From Salvelinus alpinus (lineage: Eukaryota; Chordata; Actinopteri; Salmoniformes; Salmonidae), in NCBI RefSeq assembly GCF_045679555.1, contig NC_092110.1, positions 5,080,390 to 5,144,389 of the forward strand: a stretch of 64,000 bases of DNA. Direction: 5' to 3'. The position numbers and the translations under genes are program-made. Below the pieces are notes generated by a model. The model was not told the origin of the DNA. It was given only the letters and a program-made list of their open reading frames with translations, and ran no database searches. This document shows, one piece after another, positions 25,691 through 38,318 of this stretch (position 1 is its first letter; the number at the start of each line of letters is the position of its first letter).

Positions 25691-26901
25691 TAAAGGTAAA
25701 ATAGATCTAAAACAATTGTCATTTATATTTACAATTCCCTTATTCAAACGGTTTACTCATTTACCTAGCTCTTATCAATAACTCTTATCAATTTGTAAAT
25801 TACAGTGCATGGACAATGGTGTTTTATCTATCTGAAAATAATTAAGGAGGCCTAGATGACAGGTTGCTTAACCTAATTAATTGTTTCATCGCGCGTAAAG
25901 GTGGTGGAATCAGGAAGGAATTAAGTCAAGGTCAGAATATGGAGTATCTGTAGACACACCTCCGCCACACCTTCATTTCTTTGATCTCCAGATTTTGGCC
26001 ACTAGATGGCAGCAGTGTATGTGCAAAGTTTTCGACTGATCCAAGGAACCATTGCATATCTGTTCAAAATGTTGTGTCAAGACTGCCCAAATGTGCCCAA
26101 TTGGTTTATGAATACATTTTCAAGTTCATAACTGTGCACTCCTCAAACAATAGCATGGTATTACTTCACTGTAATAGCTACTGTAAATTGGACAGTGCAG
26201 ATAGACAGAAAGCTTGAATTCTTGTTAATCTATATCAGATATGTCTGTCCTGGGAATTTTTTTGTTACTCACAACCTCATGCTGATCACATTAGCCTACG
26301 TTAGCTCAACCGTCCCGCGGGAGGGACACCGATCCCCTCGAGGTTTATCAAAAAGCATTAAGACGTTTCCAAATGTAGATGCAAAAATGTGGATGGGTTT
26401 TTCTCATTACATGGTAGGCCTACTGTGTTGTCTGTATCCAAGTTAAATCTGTAATTAAATGATTTAGAGAAAAGTACATCTGTGGTCTTTCTTTACTTCT
26501 CTCAATTTGAATGAAAGACCCTGGGATGTGGAGTTAATCCGAACATCTTTGTCATGTCCCTGGGATTAGGGATCTGGATGCTCAAATTGAGAGGAAAAGA
26601 CTTTGTTAAGATTTTGTTAACTCTTTAGTAGATTCACATGTGGATATCTGGAGTGAATAATTATTGCCCTTTGTCAAAATACACAGGGAACAGGGTGTGT
26701 AAATAAGGCTTGCAGGTTGGCCGCGACTCCTTGTGCAGGCCCAAGAGAGGAGTTACCGTTACTGCAGAATCACTGTGCCGGCTGCCCCATAGAGATACTA
26801 ATTTTGGGGATGCCCCTCTCTCTCACGTTTGAAACTGTGACAACCTCAAATAACCTCACTGCGGCAACCCCACTGATAGTGGGAGAAATGTTGATGCCAT
26901 A
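25691..26901. other. Intergenic, no gene seen
   Basis: No supported frames or repeats. Confidence 0.4.
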
Positions 26902-28721
26902 TAGGACTGTGACGGTCATGGAATTTTGGATGACAGTAATTGGCCAGTAATAATCCTTTTTATTAGATTTTTTGGCACATTATCTCCTCTCCTCCACTCC
27001 TGACTGCATGTGCCGCCATATACAGTGAATTCGGGAAAGTATTCAGACCCCTTGACTTTTTCCACATTTTGTTACGTTAAAGACATATTCTAAAATGGAT
27101 TGTATTGTTTTTTCCCCTCATCAATCTACACACAATACCCCATAATGACAAAGCAAAAACAGTTTTTTATACATTTTCGCAAATGTATAAAACATTTAAA
27201 ATTGAAATATTATATTTACATAAGTATTCAGACCCTTTACTCAGTACTTTATTGAAGCACCTTTGGTAGCGATTACAGCCTTGAGTCTTCTTGGGTATGA
27301 CGCTACAAGCTTAGTACACCTGTATTTGGGAAGTTTCCCCCATTCTTCTCTGCAGATCCTGTCAATCTCTGTCAGGCTGGATGGGGAGAGTCGCTGTTCA
27401 GCTATTTTCAGGTCTCTCCAGAGATGTTCGATCGGGTTCAAGTCCGGGCTCTGGCTGGGCCGCTCAAGGACATTCAGAGACTCGTCCGGAAGCCACTCCT
27501 GCATTGTCTTTGCAGGGTGCTTAGGGTCGTTGTCTTGTTGGAAGGTTGGAAGGTGAAGCTTCGCCCTAGTCTGAGATCATGAGCACTCTGGAGATTTTCA
27601 TCAAGGATCTCTCTGTACTTTGCTCCGTTCATCTTTCCCTCGTTGCTGACTAGTCTCCCAGTCCCTGCCGCTGAAAAACATCTCCACAGCATGATTCTGC
27701 CACCACCATGCTTCACCGTAGGGATGGTGCCAGGTTTCCTCCAGACATGATGCTTGGCATTCAGGCCAAAGAGTTCAATCTTGGTTTCATTAGACCAGAG
27801 AATCTTGTTTCTCATGGTCTGAAGAGTCCTTTAGGCAAACTCCAAGCGGGCTGTGCTTTTAACAGAGGAGCAGCTTCTGTCTGGCCACTACCATAAAGGC
27901 CTGATTGGTGGAGTGCTGCAGAGATGGTTGTCCTTCTGGAAGGTTCTCCCATCTCCACATAGGAACTCTGGTGCTCTGTCAGAGTGACCATCGGGTTCTT
28001 GGTCACCTCCTTGACCAAGGCCCTTCTCCCCCGATTGCTCAGTTTGGGTGGTTCCAAACTTCTTCCATTTAAAAATGATGGAGACTACTGTGTTCTTTGG
28101 GACTTTCAATGCTGCAGACATTTTTTGGTACCCTTCCCCAGATCTGTGTCTCGACACAATCCTATCTCGGAGCTCTACGGACAAGACCTTCGACCTCATG
28201 GCTTGGTTTTTGCTCTGACATGCACAGTCAACTGTGGGACCTTGTGTAGAGATGTGTGTTTTAGAAAAAGGCTGTAACGTAACAAAATGGGGAAAAAGTC
28301 AAGGGGTTTGAATACTTTCAGAATGCACTGTAAATAAAACGAATAGAACAGGCACTCCCATTCAAGTCAATGATAGCATAATGAGTGGACCCGCGTCTGG
28401 CGGCTATTGCGAGTGTACCCATTGGAGCAAAGCAGAAAGTAAAAGCAGGAAGTGTACCCATCAACATGTGCTGTGATTTGTTGATTCAACTCAACTGACA
28501 TTACAAAAAAAATACATTCCATTGCATGAGTCACATCAGTTAAGATCCTTTGAATGAACATTCCACATTTCATTAAGGAGCAACAAAGTTTCATCATGTT
28601 GTTAGGGGTCCATGTTACTGCAGAAACGGACTCAATTTTTTAGTTCATGGGTTATTTTATTTTCATGACTGCTCATCCATAACCTTCGGTTACACGGTCA
28701 TATGGTAATTGTGCCAGCCCT
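26902..28721. mobile_element. Non-autonomous DNA transposon interrupted by a Tc1
   Basis: The left end TAGGACTGTGACGGTCATGG and the reverse complement of the right end (TAGGGCTGGCACAATTACCA…GACCGTGTAACC) share a TAGGRCTG terminus. The central 1.3 kb is the Tc1 at 27023-28330. The same TAGGGCTGTTACGG terminus recurs at about 61400. The target duplication was not resolved. Confidence 0.5.
27023..28330 (-). mobile_element. Tc1-like transposon (CAGTGAATTCGGGAAAG family)
   Basis: TIRs are flanked by TA at 27021-27022 and 28331-28332. The minus-strand transposase is in pieces: helix-turn-helix part RHRSGEGYQKMSAALKVPKN (28199-27888), SNETKIELFGLNAKHHVWRK (27815-27474), and PDLNPIEHLWRDLKIAEQRL (27504-27241). 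The first catalytic block reads SNET rather than SDET, so one metal-binding Asp is lost. It is a pseudogene. Confidence 0.92.
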
Positions 28722-31700
28722 AGTAATGCCATAGGCTATGCCTTGCCTACTCCCCCCAAATCAAATATTGATTGCTCATGTGATGGCTTGGGCTGCATTT
28801 ATGTTAGGCTAACCTACAGTAGCCTATGCCAATAGTACACAGTTTTCATATGAATAAGTGAGCATAAAAATGGCTAATATTATAGGAAAAACATACAAAT
28901 AATGGGAAACGCTCAATTGTTTATAACCGCGGGAAATATGTGCTATTCACATTGTTCTCTCCATGGACAGCGCGTCAAGTGGAGCAGCAGAGTAAAAAAA
29001 CAATGAATTTAATAAACTGAATTCCTCTGTCAGGATGACCAAAATACAGCCTGTAGCCTGGTCTAACCCCTGTCCTGTGCGGTTTCAAGTAGGCAGTAAA
29101 GTGGAACAAAAATGATATCAACCCGCACATCTTACCGGGAGATTGTCGCCCACGGTTGTAGATTCCACGGTAATGCACCTCAGGACCAACGGGCAATGCG
29201 AAGAATCACCATCCGCAACCAGGACATCGTCTGACCGTCAGTTACAGGCTCATTCACCATTCCGGAGGGGACTACTGTCCAATGAAAATGGACACATTTT
29301 CCTTCACTGCAGTATCAGCCAGGACAACGGCAGCAGCACATGCTCAGAGACAGAACGGTCCCTACTTCTGCTGTTCTTGCATCTTTCATTAACTCTTTCT
29401 TCACCTCAGTGAGTAGTGGGTTTTACTGAGCTCTGGCAGAATTCAGAGCTGGGTCGTGTTCAGTAGGGAGAAACGTTTTAAAACGCAGAGGTACAGTGCT
29501 ACCTGAACTTGTCCAGTAAGAACAGGTTTAGTTTCAATCTTCCATAGCTAAACGCTTTGCTACAGTGTGCCCTTCTGAAGAGGACCAAGGCCTTTCTACC
29601 CCAGGCAGACAGTTTCTCTTGACAAACAGTGAGGACATACAAACACACAGTACAGAGTGCATAACTTAAGCACCTTTATATGTAATACCTGTGGGAATTG
29701 AACTCACTATCTTGGTATTTCTATTGCAACGCTCTTACCAACTGAGCCACACTGGACTCCAGTCACCATAAGCATTGACCAGGTAGAAACAGCTCAGGAA
29801 TTGGAGTTGCAGTTTCCATTAGAATTGAAATTGACTCATTCCCTGAACCTGATATAGAGCCTTGTCTCTAAAACTGTCTGTCATTGACAGAACCTGTGTG
29901 ACCGCTAAGTACTTTAGGAGTGGGCAGGGCCAAACCTCTGCAGTTGTAAATCAGTAAAAAATAAGATCTCAGCGCCCAGAGGTCACATACGTCAGATTGG
30001 GTTTGTATCAGGATTGAGATCCACATATGGAGGTGGTATGGTGTAAATTGGAAGTCTAAAGATCAGATTCAATATAGTCCCTATATACACCCCTATAGTA
30101 GGACTGGGAATTGCCAGGGACCTCAGAGGTATCAAAATACTTAGGTGGAATACAATGTATTGCAATCACAGGTGGTTGGTGGCACATTAATTGGGGAGGA
30201 CAGGCTCATAGTAATGGCTGGAACAGCTTATTAATATATCAAACATTCACTCCATTGCAGTAATTAGGAGTCATCCTCCCCTCACCAGCCTCCGGTGCCT
30301 GCCATACTATATACATCACGATTTATCGCTCTCAATTCTATATGTACTGCAATTCGGTAGTTCGGTTTTATTCTGATTCGATGTTCTAAACATATTGCTC
30401 ATGGTATCTGCTGCAGAGGTACAAGAAGCCATGAGAAAAAAAAAAAAGCTGATCCATCATGGCAATAAAAGTGCTGAAAACATGTCGTCTCACCACTTAA
30501 AAATAAGATTGAGGCCAACATATAGAAGAAAAAATACTGGCGTTTTGGCACAGGTACAGCCGACTAGCGCTAGCCACCTACCCTAGCAAAAACGTATATC
30601 TTATAGAATCGTTACTTGGGAGTCAAAGAATCCATATAATATCGTCAAAATACCGTGATCCTCTACTATATCGATTTATATTGTGCATTACTTTTGACCA
30701 GAACCCTGAGCCCTATGGTCAAAAGGACTGCACTATGTAAAATGTAGGGTGCCATTTGGGACACACCCCTAGGAGTTCCACAACCAGAACAGTAATCCCA
30801 CACGAGAGAAAGAAAAAAAAATCATCTTTTTAATTACATCATTGAAGCATAGATGCATCACTTGTGAAAAAGGTAGAAAAAAAACAGCATGTTTCAGTCT
30901 TTCTCAATAAGTTAAACCTCTCGGGCCAAATAGGGTCGGGCCTGCTCACAAAACAGAATCGGAAAACTCTAGAAGCTTTCAAAAGAATGAAACAATTAAC
31001 AACCAAGGAGTTATTCTTATGTCATTGAAATTAATCGTTGTCTCCTTGTCGTGTATTTAATAAACATGTAAAAAATAAAAATGCAAAATGGCTTATATTA
31101 CAATACACAGTCGTTCTTTCACCCTTTTCCACAGGGGTTTTCCACGCAACAACGCCAAGAAGTTGTCATGCAACTAAGTTATCGTTTTTTTTTAATGAAC
31201 AATTAAACTGATAAGCTGTCGGGTTATAGTTGGTAAAAAACAAAACAAATGATAATTACAATAATGACAGTAATAACAAGGTTAGGTAATAGACACAGTC
31301 CTGTAGAGTCAGGAAGTCTTCTGATAGGCCAAAGCCTTAGAGCCATTCCTTCCATTCCCAAAGACACATTGGTCCATTGGTCTTTGACAGTTTTGCAGGC
31401 TCGTGCTGATTGGGTGAGATGATGGACAATCAATGACGGTGCTGCGGCTGTCAGCCCTCCTCCACTCAAATCCCCCCAACTGCATCTCTGGATGTGGAAA
31501 AATACATTCCATTTACCTGGGGTAAGAAAACAAGACTGTTTTAGACTTCATCTCTTATACTCCACTATACGATTCTACTGCAGAATACAATAAAGTACTA
31601 CTTAACACTGTAAATGCATTACTTTTGGAATATCTAGTATCTTATGAGCCCATATCGACAGGACATCTTGACAGATGAAAGTCACTGAAATAACAAATAC

Positions 31701-31788
31701 ATCAAATCAATCAGCCGACAAATGAATCCTTGAACGAGAGGTGTCCTACCTTGTGTAAAGGTTGTAGTGAGGTTCCTGCTGTGGTCAG
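28722..31788. other. Intergenic or mta1 3' flank; no gene seen apart from a tRNA-like relic
   Basis: No supported frames. A tRNA-like segment lies at 29692-29757. A strong-looking splice acceptor on the minus strand (TTTCTTACCCCAG) lies at about 31520. It could serve an alternative mta1 3' exon encoding about 16 residues (VNGMYFSTSRDAVGGI), but this is unproven. Confidence 0.35.
29692..29757 (-). pseudogene. tRNA-like relic
   Basis: On the minus strand, TGGCTCAGTTGGTAAGAGC is a good A-box/D-arm. GTGAGTTCAATTCCCAC is a B-box/T-arm with a nearly complete stem. The acceptor stem does not pair and the anticodon arm is weak. It may be a tRNA pseudogene or a SINE head without its body. Confidence 0.5.
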
Positions 31789-31892
31789 TCAGTCCAGTTC
31801 ATGTACCTGCTGCATAGGGGCAGAGGTGGTCCGGCCTGGCTCAGCTGTCCTCTTGGCCATGATATCCCACTGAGGGGCTTTGGGCTTCATAC
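31789..31892 (-). CDS. mta1: mta1 probable terminal exon with a short, non-canonical C-terminus
   Basis: A CT-rich tract ending CCGCTAG precedes GT-ATG-AAG. The two leading bases complete the Gly codon left open by the exon at 35925-36080, so the protein reads …HNGIDG then MKPKAPQWDIMAKRTAEP and ends VHELD before TGA. This gives 33 new residues. The total coding length is then a multiple of three. This tail does not resemble the roughly 150-residue MTA1 C-terminus I know, which includes the second RBBP4-binding region and the PPRPPPPAPV/DEPIVIED ending, and I could not find those exons here. It could be a short isoform, or the canonical exons may be lost or elsewhere. A CAG/GTACAT donor inside the exon allows a further splice. 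Confidence 0.6.
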
Positions 31893-32732
31893 CTAGCGGA
31901 GGGGAGATGGATATTAATACAGTCACTAGGGTGTGCATGCGAAATTGCACTATTTAAATAATATCATGATTTCCCCCCCAGATAGACAACACTTTTTTGG
32001 AACAGACAGAGTAGCCAAACTTGCGCTAGTTAGACAAGCGTGTTGCTGCGAAAGGTTCTCTCATCATCTCATCTGGTAGTGTCGGTCTCGACTGCATCTA
32101 ATCGATGTAAAGAAGCTAGCTAGCTAACGTAACGAGGCTATCTTGCTGCGCTCCCCGTCCTTGTCTACAACAACTCCATATTAAAACATCATATACCGGT
32201 TGGTTGACCATTGTAATTGTAGCCTACTCCCTCATTTAGCCAACTGAATCCCATCATTTTAAATTCCATTTTGCATTGATTAGAAATCTCCCACTTCACT
32301 TGCTACACACGGAGCCTCTGACTGTACTGTACTCTTTGATTGGCAGACAATAACACGCTACAAGTGTGAAAAGTGTGTAGGCTACCGGAACATCTTTATG
32401 GTAAATGGGGCACACTCATAACAACTGTCCTAAAACTGCTTTATTAAAATGTCTAATGTAATGGTCTATCCTTGTAGGCTATGTAGCAATGTACATAATT
32501 TCATTTTAGACAGCCTTTTTTGTTAAAATAGGCCTATACATTTTTTTTCCCCGTAAAAATGGATACTCTTGCAAGTAATGGAATACTAACGTCTGCTCGG
32601 ATACTGAAATATTCTAATACCCGTGCCCATGGCTAGCAGACACACTATCAAGATTCTAGTGTATTGTAAAGCCTTTGCGCTGCCTTCAGCACTGAGCGAC
32701 TGATGCTGATGGAGCAGCAGAATTAAAAGGTT

Positions 32733-33030
32733 ACCTCTCCTGCCCCCAGTTGGTCTTCTGTAGTAATGCATGTTCATGCCTGACCTCTCCTGCCCCCTGT
32801 TGGTCTTCTGTAGTAATGCATGTTCATGTCTGACCTCTGCTGTCCCCTGTTGGTCTTCTGTATTAATTCATGTTCATGCCTGACCCCTCGCGCCCCCTGT
32901 TGGTCTTCTGTAGTACTGCATGTTCATGCGCTGACCTCTCCCGCCCCCTGTTGGTCTTCTGTAGTACTGCATGTTCATGCGCTGACCTCTCCCGCCCCCT
33001 GTTGGTCTTCCGTAGTACTGCATGTTCATC
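32733..33030. repeat. Minisatellite, six units of 50-51 bp
   Basis: The unit begins ACCTCTCCYGCCCCCTGTTGG and ends GTAGTACTGCATGTTCATG. Units start near 32733, 32783, 32833, 32883, 32933 and 32984. The last two are almost identical, and divergence increases leftwards. Confidence 0.92.
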
Positions 33031-33341
33031 TGCCCTGCAGCAGGAGATCAACTCAACCCAGTGACACACTTCCTGTCCCAAACCCTGACCCCCACTCCAG
33101 ACAGAAGGGTGTCTTATTAGATAGACAATTGTGTAAACAGGGCTATAATCAGACTGATCCGTTCATACAGCACATCAATGAGATTGATGGAAACTTGCTG
33201 TAGCATATTCATGTTAATAATGTAGTAGTGCAGTCCGTGACGTGTGCGTAACCACAGAGGACAGATCAATTATTTTCCCTAAATGAAAGTGAGAGACATG
33301 AAGTGGCGTTCAGACTAGTCAGGCACAGACAGCACATACTA

Positions 33342-34874
<1,533 letters not shown>

Positions 34875-34958
34875 TATTCTAGGAGTCTTGTCTCCCGTCC
34901 AAACCCAGAGAAGATGTCTGTAGATACCAGCTAGCCTGCACTGCAGTCACCCTAAGAG

Positions 34959-35149
34959 CAGGGTTTCCCAAACACGGCCCTGGGGCCCTCCCTGGGTGCA
35001 CGTTTTGGTTTAATGCCCTAGCACTACACAGCTGATTCAAATAACCAACTCAGCATCAAGCTTTGATCATTTGAATCAGCTGTGTAGTGCTGGGGCAAAA
35101 TCCAAAACGTGCACCCAGGGAGGGGCAGGACTGAGTTTGGGAAACCCTG
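34959..35149. mobile_element. Palindromic hAT-like MITE, 191 bp
   Basis: The two halves are long imperfect inverted repeats: CAGGGTTTCCCAAAC at the left pairs with GTTTGGGAAACCCTG at the right, and GTGCACGTTTTGGTTT pairs with AAATCCAAAACGTGCAC. The flanking octamers CCTAAGAG and (beyond the right end) CCTTAGAA are similar, suggesting an aged 8-bp duplication. Confidence 0.75.
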
Positions 35150-35924
35150 CCTTAGAAGACGCAGTAGAATCACACTCTAGCTCCCTCCCTCCCGCCGTTA
35201 CTCTCCACGTTTCTCCTTCTATCTCTATGTAACACACACATTGACAGGTCTTCCTCCGTTCTGAACATGGACATAGTCCCTAGTGAGTGTGGACTAGCCC
35301 TGCTGTGGTCCAGGAGAGAAGGGTTATTAGGGGGCGAGGTCCCAGCGAACCACACCACCCCTTTGGTCTCACTCCGGTCCCAGATAGGTCCTGGCTACCG
35401 CTCCGTTACCATGACAACACCCGCCGTAGCCTAGAGCGATATACAGCAGAGAAAGAAACCAGCCTTCACTACAACCTACTGAGATGGATGTACAGAGACA
35501 AAGAGCGAGAGAGAAATGGAGAGAGCAGAACCAAAAAAAAAATAGAGAACGGTGCAAGAGAAAAAGAGGGGGTAAAGGAGAAAGCGACAGAGACAGATGG
35601 TGCAAAAATAATAAAACTGTCAAGGGAGAAAGAGAGGGGGGGTAAGGAGAGAGAGAGAAAGTGAAAGGCGGAAAGTTGGTGAGCGAAAAAAAAGAGGGGC
35701 ATGTTTAACCAGCTACAGTAGTACATTGAGACAAAGGGAGATGAGGGGGAGGGGTGGAGGAAGGGAGGCCGCAAAAAAATAAGAAAAAGGAAGATGGCCG
35801 CAATGACACAAGACGTTGGGGTGCAGACTCAAACCCCAATGGAGTGCAGCAATGACCACAACGGTCTTCCATCAACATCCCAACGGCTCCAACCCCTTTC
35901 TACTCCTCTCCCTCGGTCTCTCAC

Positions 35925-36080
35925 CATCAATGCCGTTGTGCTGCTCGTAGGTGCGTTTGCCCAGGATGGTGGGCGAGCCGTTGTTGAGAATGTTGGGTGT
36001 GGACTTGATGGGTGTCAGGCTACCCGTGGTGACCGTCTGGCCACGCGGGGGGTCGTGTTTGGGAGGGCACGGGTGGGCCT
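35925..36080 (-). CDS. mta1: mta1 coding exon (NNGSPTILGKR segment)
   Basis: This 156-base exon encodes EAHPCPPKHDPPRG, then SLTPIKSTPNILNNGSPTIL and GKRTYEQHNGID, ending with one base of a Gly codon. NNGSPTILGKR…YEQHNG is the strongest MTA1 signature here. The donor is GTGAGA. In human MTA1 the next residues are a basic stretch after a Gly-Asn; here the only compatible downstream exon found is at 31789-31892. Confidence 0.94.
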
Positions 36081-36274
36081 CTGGGGACCCGGAGAGAGGA
36101 GGACAGAAGACACAGAGGAGAAGAGACAGGAGGGAGAGAAAGGAAGAGAAAACAGAAAGATATGAGTTTAAAAATCGCAAAATCAACACTGGCTAAAACA
36201 GACAATATATAATACAGTATGCCATTAGGCAGACTGAAAATGAAAGACTACAGATGGGCGTAACAGATCCTCAC

Positions 36275-36364
36275 CTAGATATCGGACAACAGACTCCAGA
36301 GGCTTCCTCTCAACTGGCTTCAGCGGCAAGGGCTTTTTGGGCTCGTCTGGCAACCGCAGCGCAC
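36275..36364 (-). CDS. mta1: mta1 coding exon (basic linker)
   Basis: This 90-base exon encodes ALRLPDEPKKPLPLKPVERK followed by PLESVVRYL. It aligns with the RKPLEAVLRYLE segment of MTA1. The acceptor is TTTCAG and the donor is GTGAGG. Confidence 0.94.
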
Positions 36365-36643
36365 CTGAAATACACCACAAAGTCAGTATAGTATGCATGT
36401 ACCACATTTCAGCAGACCGTTACATAAGACAGCCACTGAGACCTTTCAAAACATTTTGCAACAGGAAAATAAAACAAACGTTTCTTATTGGACAATTTCA
36501 GGTAGTCCCTCCCTGTTTTACTCAAGTTTTCGTCCGTTTGGTGCCTTAATGAACAGGACCCAGGTCTACATCGCATCGTACTCTCGCTACGCCTTGATTT
36601 GGGTGGTGAGGAGGTGGTAGGGGTTGAGGTGTACAGTACTCAC

Positions 36644-36833
36644 ACTCTTGTTTGATTTGGACTGTATTGAGAGGGAGGTAAGGGTGTCGGGCGAGGAAGC
36701 GTGGTCTGATGATGTCCTGACAAACCCGTCGGGCGGCGCGTGTCACCTGGGTGGTCTGTAGGTAGAAGGCCTGTTTCGTCTTCACAGCAAACTTGGGGCT
36801 CCCACCGTGACGCATGGGAACACTGTGAGGAGA
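36644..36833 (-). CDS. mta1: mta1 coding exon (first RBBP4-binding region)
   Basis: This 190-base exon encodes GSPKFAVKTKQAFYLQTT, then RAARRVCQDIIRPRFLARHP and YLPLNTVQIKQE. It corresponds to the MTA1 R1 segment that binds RBBP4/7. FLARHPYLP is closer to human MTA1 than to MTA3. The split Cys codon pairs with the next exon. Confidence 0.95.
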
Positions 36834-37005
36834 CTGGCGGTGGGGGAAGAGAGAAAGCGAGGATATGAGAAATTGTTAGAGAACGGACAACAATCAGAGA
36901 CAAGAGTGAAGTCCAAGACAAAAAGTTGTAAGTTGTTATACAGAAGGGCCGGGACGTTTTTCCTGGTCAGTTTCTATACATGACATCTCAGTTTGATTTG
37001 TTTAC

Positions 37006-37157
37006 CATGTTGTTGCGGTTGGGTCCAGGCCGCTCTCCTTCCAGTCTGGTTGGCATCTTCAGTCCTCCATACTTCTTCCAGTAGGTCCAGCAGGAGGCAC
37101 AAAGACGACACTGCATGTTGGGGGGACCCCACGAGTACCACTGGTACGAGCTGGTGG
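37006..37157 (-). CDS. mta1: mta1 coding exon (second half of GATA zinc finger)
   Basis: This 152-base exon encodes [20 protein letters not shown] followed by [20 protein letters not shown] and [11 protein letters not shown]. Joined to the previous exon it forms a C-X2-C-X17-C-X2-C zinc finger. The donor is GTAAAC, the weakest match among these exons. Confidence 0.95.
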
Positions 37158-37559
37158 CTACATGCACAGAGAAAGAGGACACACACACACACGTCGAGAG
37201 ACACCCACACACACAGTGAGACTAAATCATTTAAGACTTTATTAACACTACTAAAATAGCTCTGAATAGATTCTACTGCAGCGTGAGCTGAGCTTTGCCT
37301 CGCTCTCCGTCTTAAAAACTCCCACTCCTTCATTGTTAAAGAACAGCAATAGAGATGTAGGCTTGGCTTGGGGCCTTGCTCCCCAAGTATGGGGAAGAGA
37401 TCATACTAGGATGAGAGTGAATCTCAAGGGTCTTCAGGAGGTACTGTATATCTGTACTAGGAGTACTCTTGACTCCCAGGATAACTTCCTGGTCTCTTTT
37501 CTAACATCGTGGTCTTTATTTCATCATCCAGGAAACAGGACAGTTGTGGCGTTACTCAC

Positions 37560-37750
37560 TGTAGCAGCTTTCACAGGCGCGGCCCAGACCTGGGGTCTGT
37601 CCTGGGGGAACTGATATCACCCCCAGGGCTCCAGGCAAACCCCCGGCTCCGACTGCGGCTCCAGCTGCCGCCCCGGAGCCGTTCACCAGGCATCCCACAC
37701 CTCCAGGCTTTACACTGTTAACACTCAGCTGGTTGGGGTTGGGCTTGTTG
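37560..37750 (-). CDS. mta1: mta1 coding exon (linker, first half of GATA zinc finger)
   Basis: This 191-base exon encodes NKPNPNQLSVNSVKPGG, an Ala/Gly-rich linker, and GLGRACESCY with the first two zinc ligands. The linker is longer than the human sequence I remember because of an AAAGAAVGAGG-type expansion. The finger itself is split across this exon and the next. Confidence 0.93.
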
Positions 37751-38184
37751 CTATGAGGAAGTGGGCAGAGGATCAGAGACAGAGATGCAACGCACTGTAT
37801 AATCTGCGGTCGTCACTATCTGGGCAAGTTGCAAAGTCATAAACCACGCCAATTTCTACAATTTCTCTTCTTAAAATCAGATTTTAAACCTAACTGATAA
37901 CCTTATGCCTAACCCGAACCTTAAGTTAAGACCAAAAAACTTTGCAGCTTGACCATCTAGTGGGAACCGTCATCTGCAGCCAGTCCCAAATATCCCCTTA
38001 ACCCTTTGGCACCATCCCTCCATTGTTTGCAGACGCTCCACCATTACCAGTTACACTTATACAGAGCATTCCGATCTGCAAAGACCAAATACTTAGCGGC
38101 AGGGTGCAAATTGGGACCTGCTGTAGGAGTCTGACAAGAATCACAGTATCCCAGTCCCCAGTAGCCAGCCAGATAGATACTCAC

Positions 38185-38318
38185 TAGTTGGGGATGTAGA
38201 CTTGCTTCAACTTGCTCTCTGCCTCCGCTGCTTTTAACCGTTTCTGCTGTACGTATCTGTCTGTGGTCTTCCACATGTAGTAGTACTCTATGATACTGGT
38301 CAGGGACTTCCAGGGGAG
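38185..38318 (-). CDS. mta1: mta1 coding exon (SANT, second part)
   Basis: This 134-base exon encodes [20 protein letters not shown] followed by [20 protein letters not shown] and YIPN. It contains the last SANT helix and the basic helix that contacts inositol phosphate and HDAC in known MTA1 structures. YIPN is typical of MTA1; the MTA2 and MTA3 forms I remember read YIPT. Confidence 0.96.

Noticed and set aside
32733-33030. CRISPR-like array (regular ~50-bp units), also considered at 60090-60250
   Set aside because: The whole unit repeats, with no unique spacers between conserved repeats, and the context is a vertebrate intron.
35287-35664. 125-residue plus-strand Lys/Glu/Arg-rich frame
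   Set aside because: It is a translation of a GA-rich tract inside the mta1 intron, has no recognisable domain, and the opposite strand is equally open.
35794-36189. Plus- and minus-strand frames around the NNGSPTILGKR exon
   Set aside because: They are shadows of, or intronic extensions to, the mta1 exon at 35925-36080.
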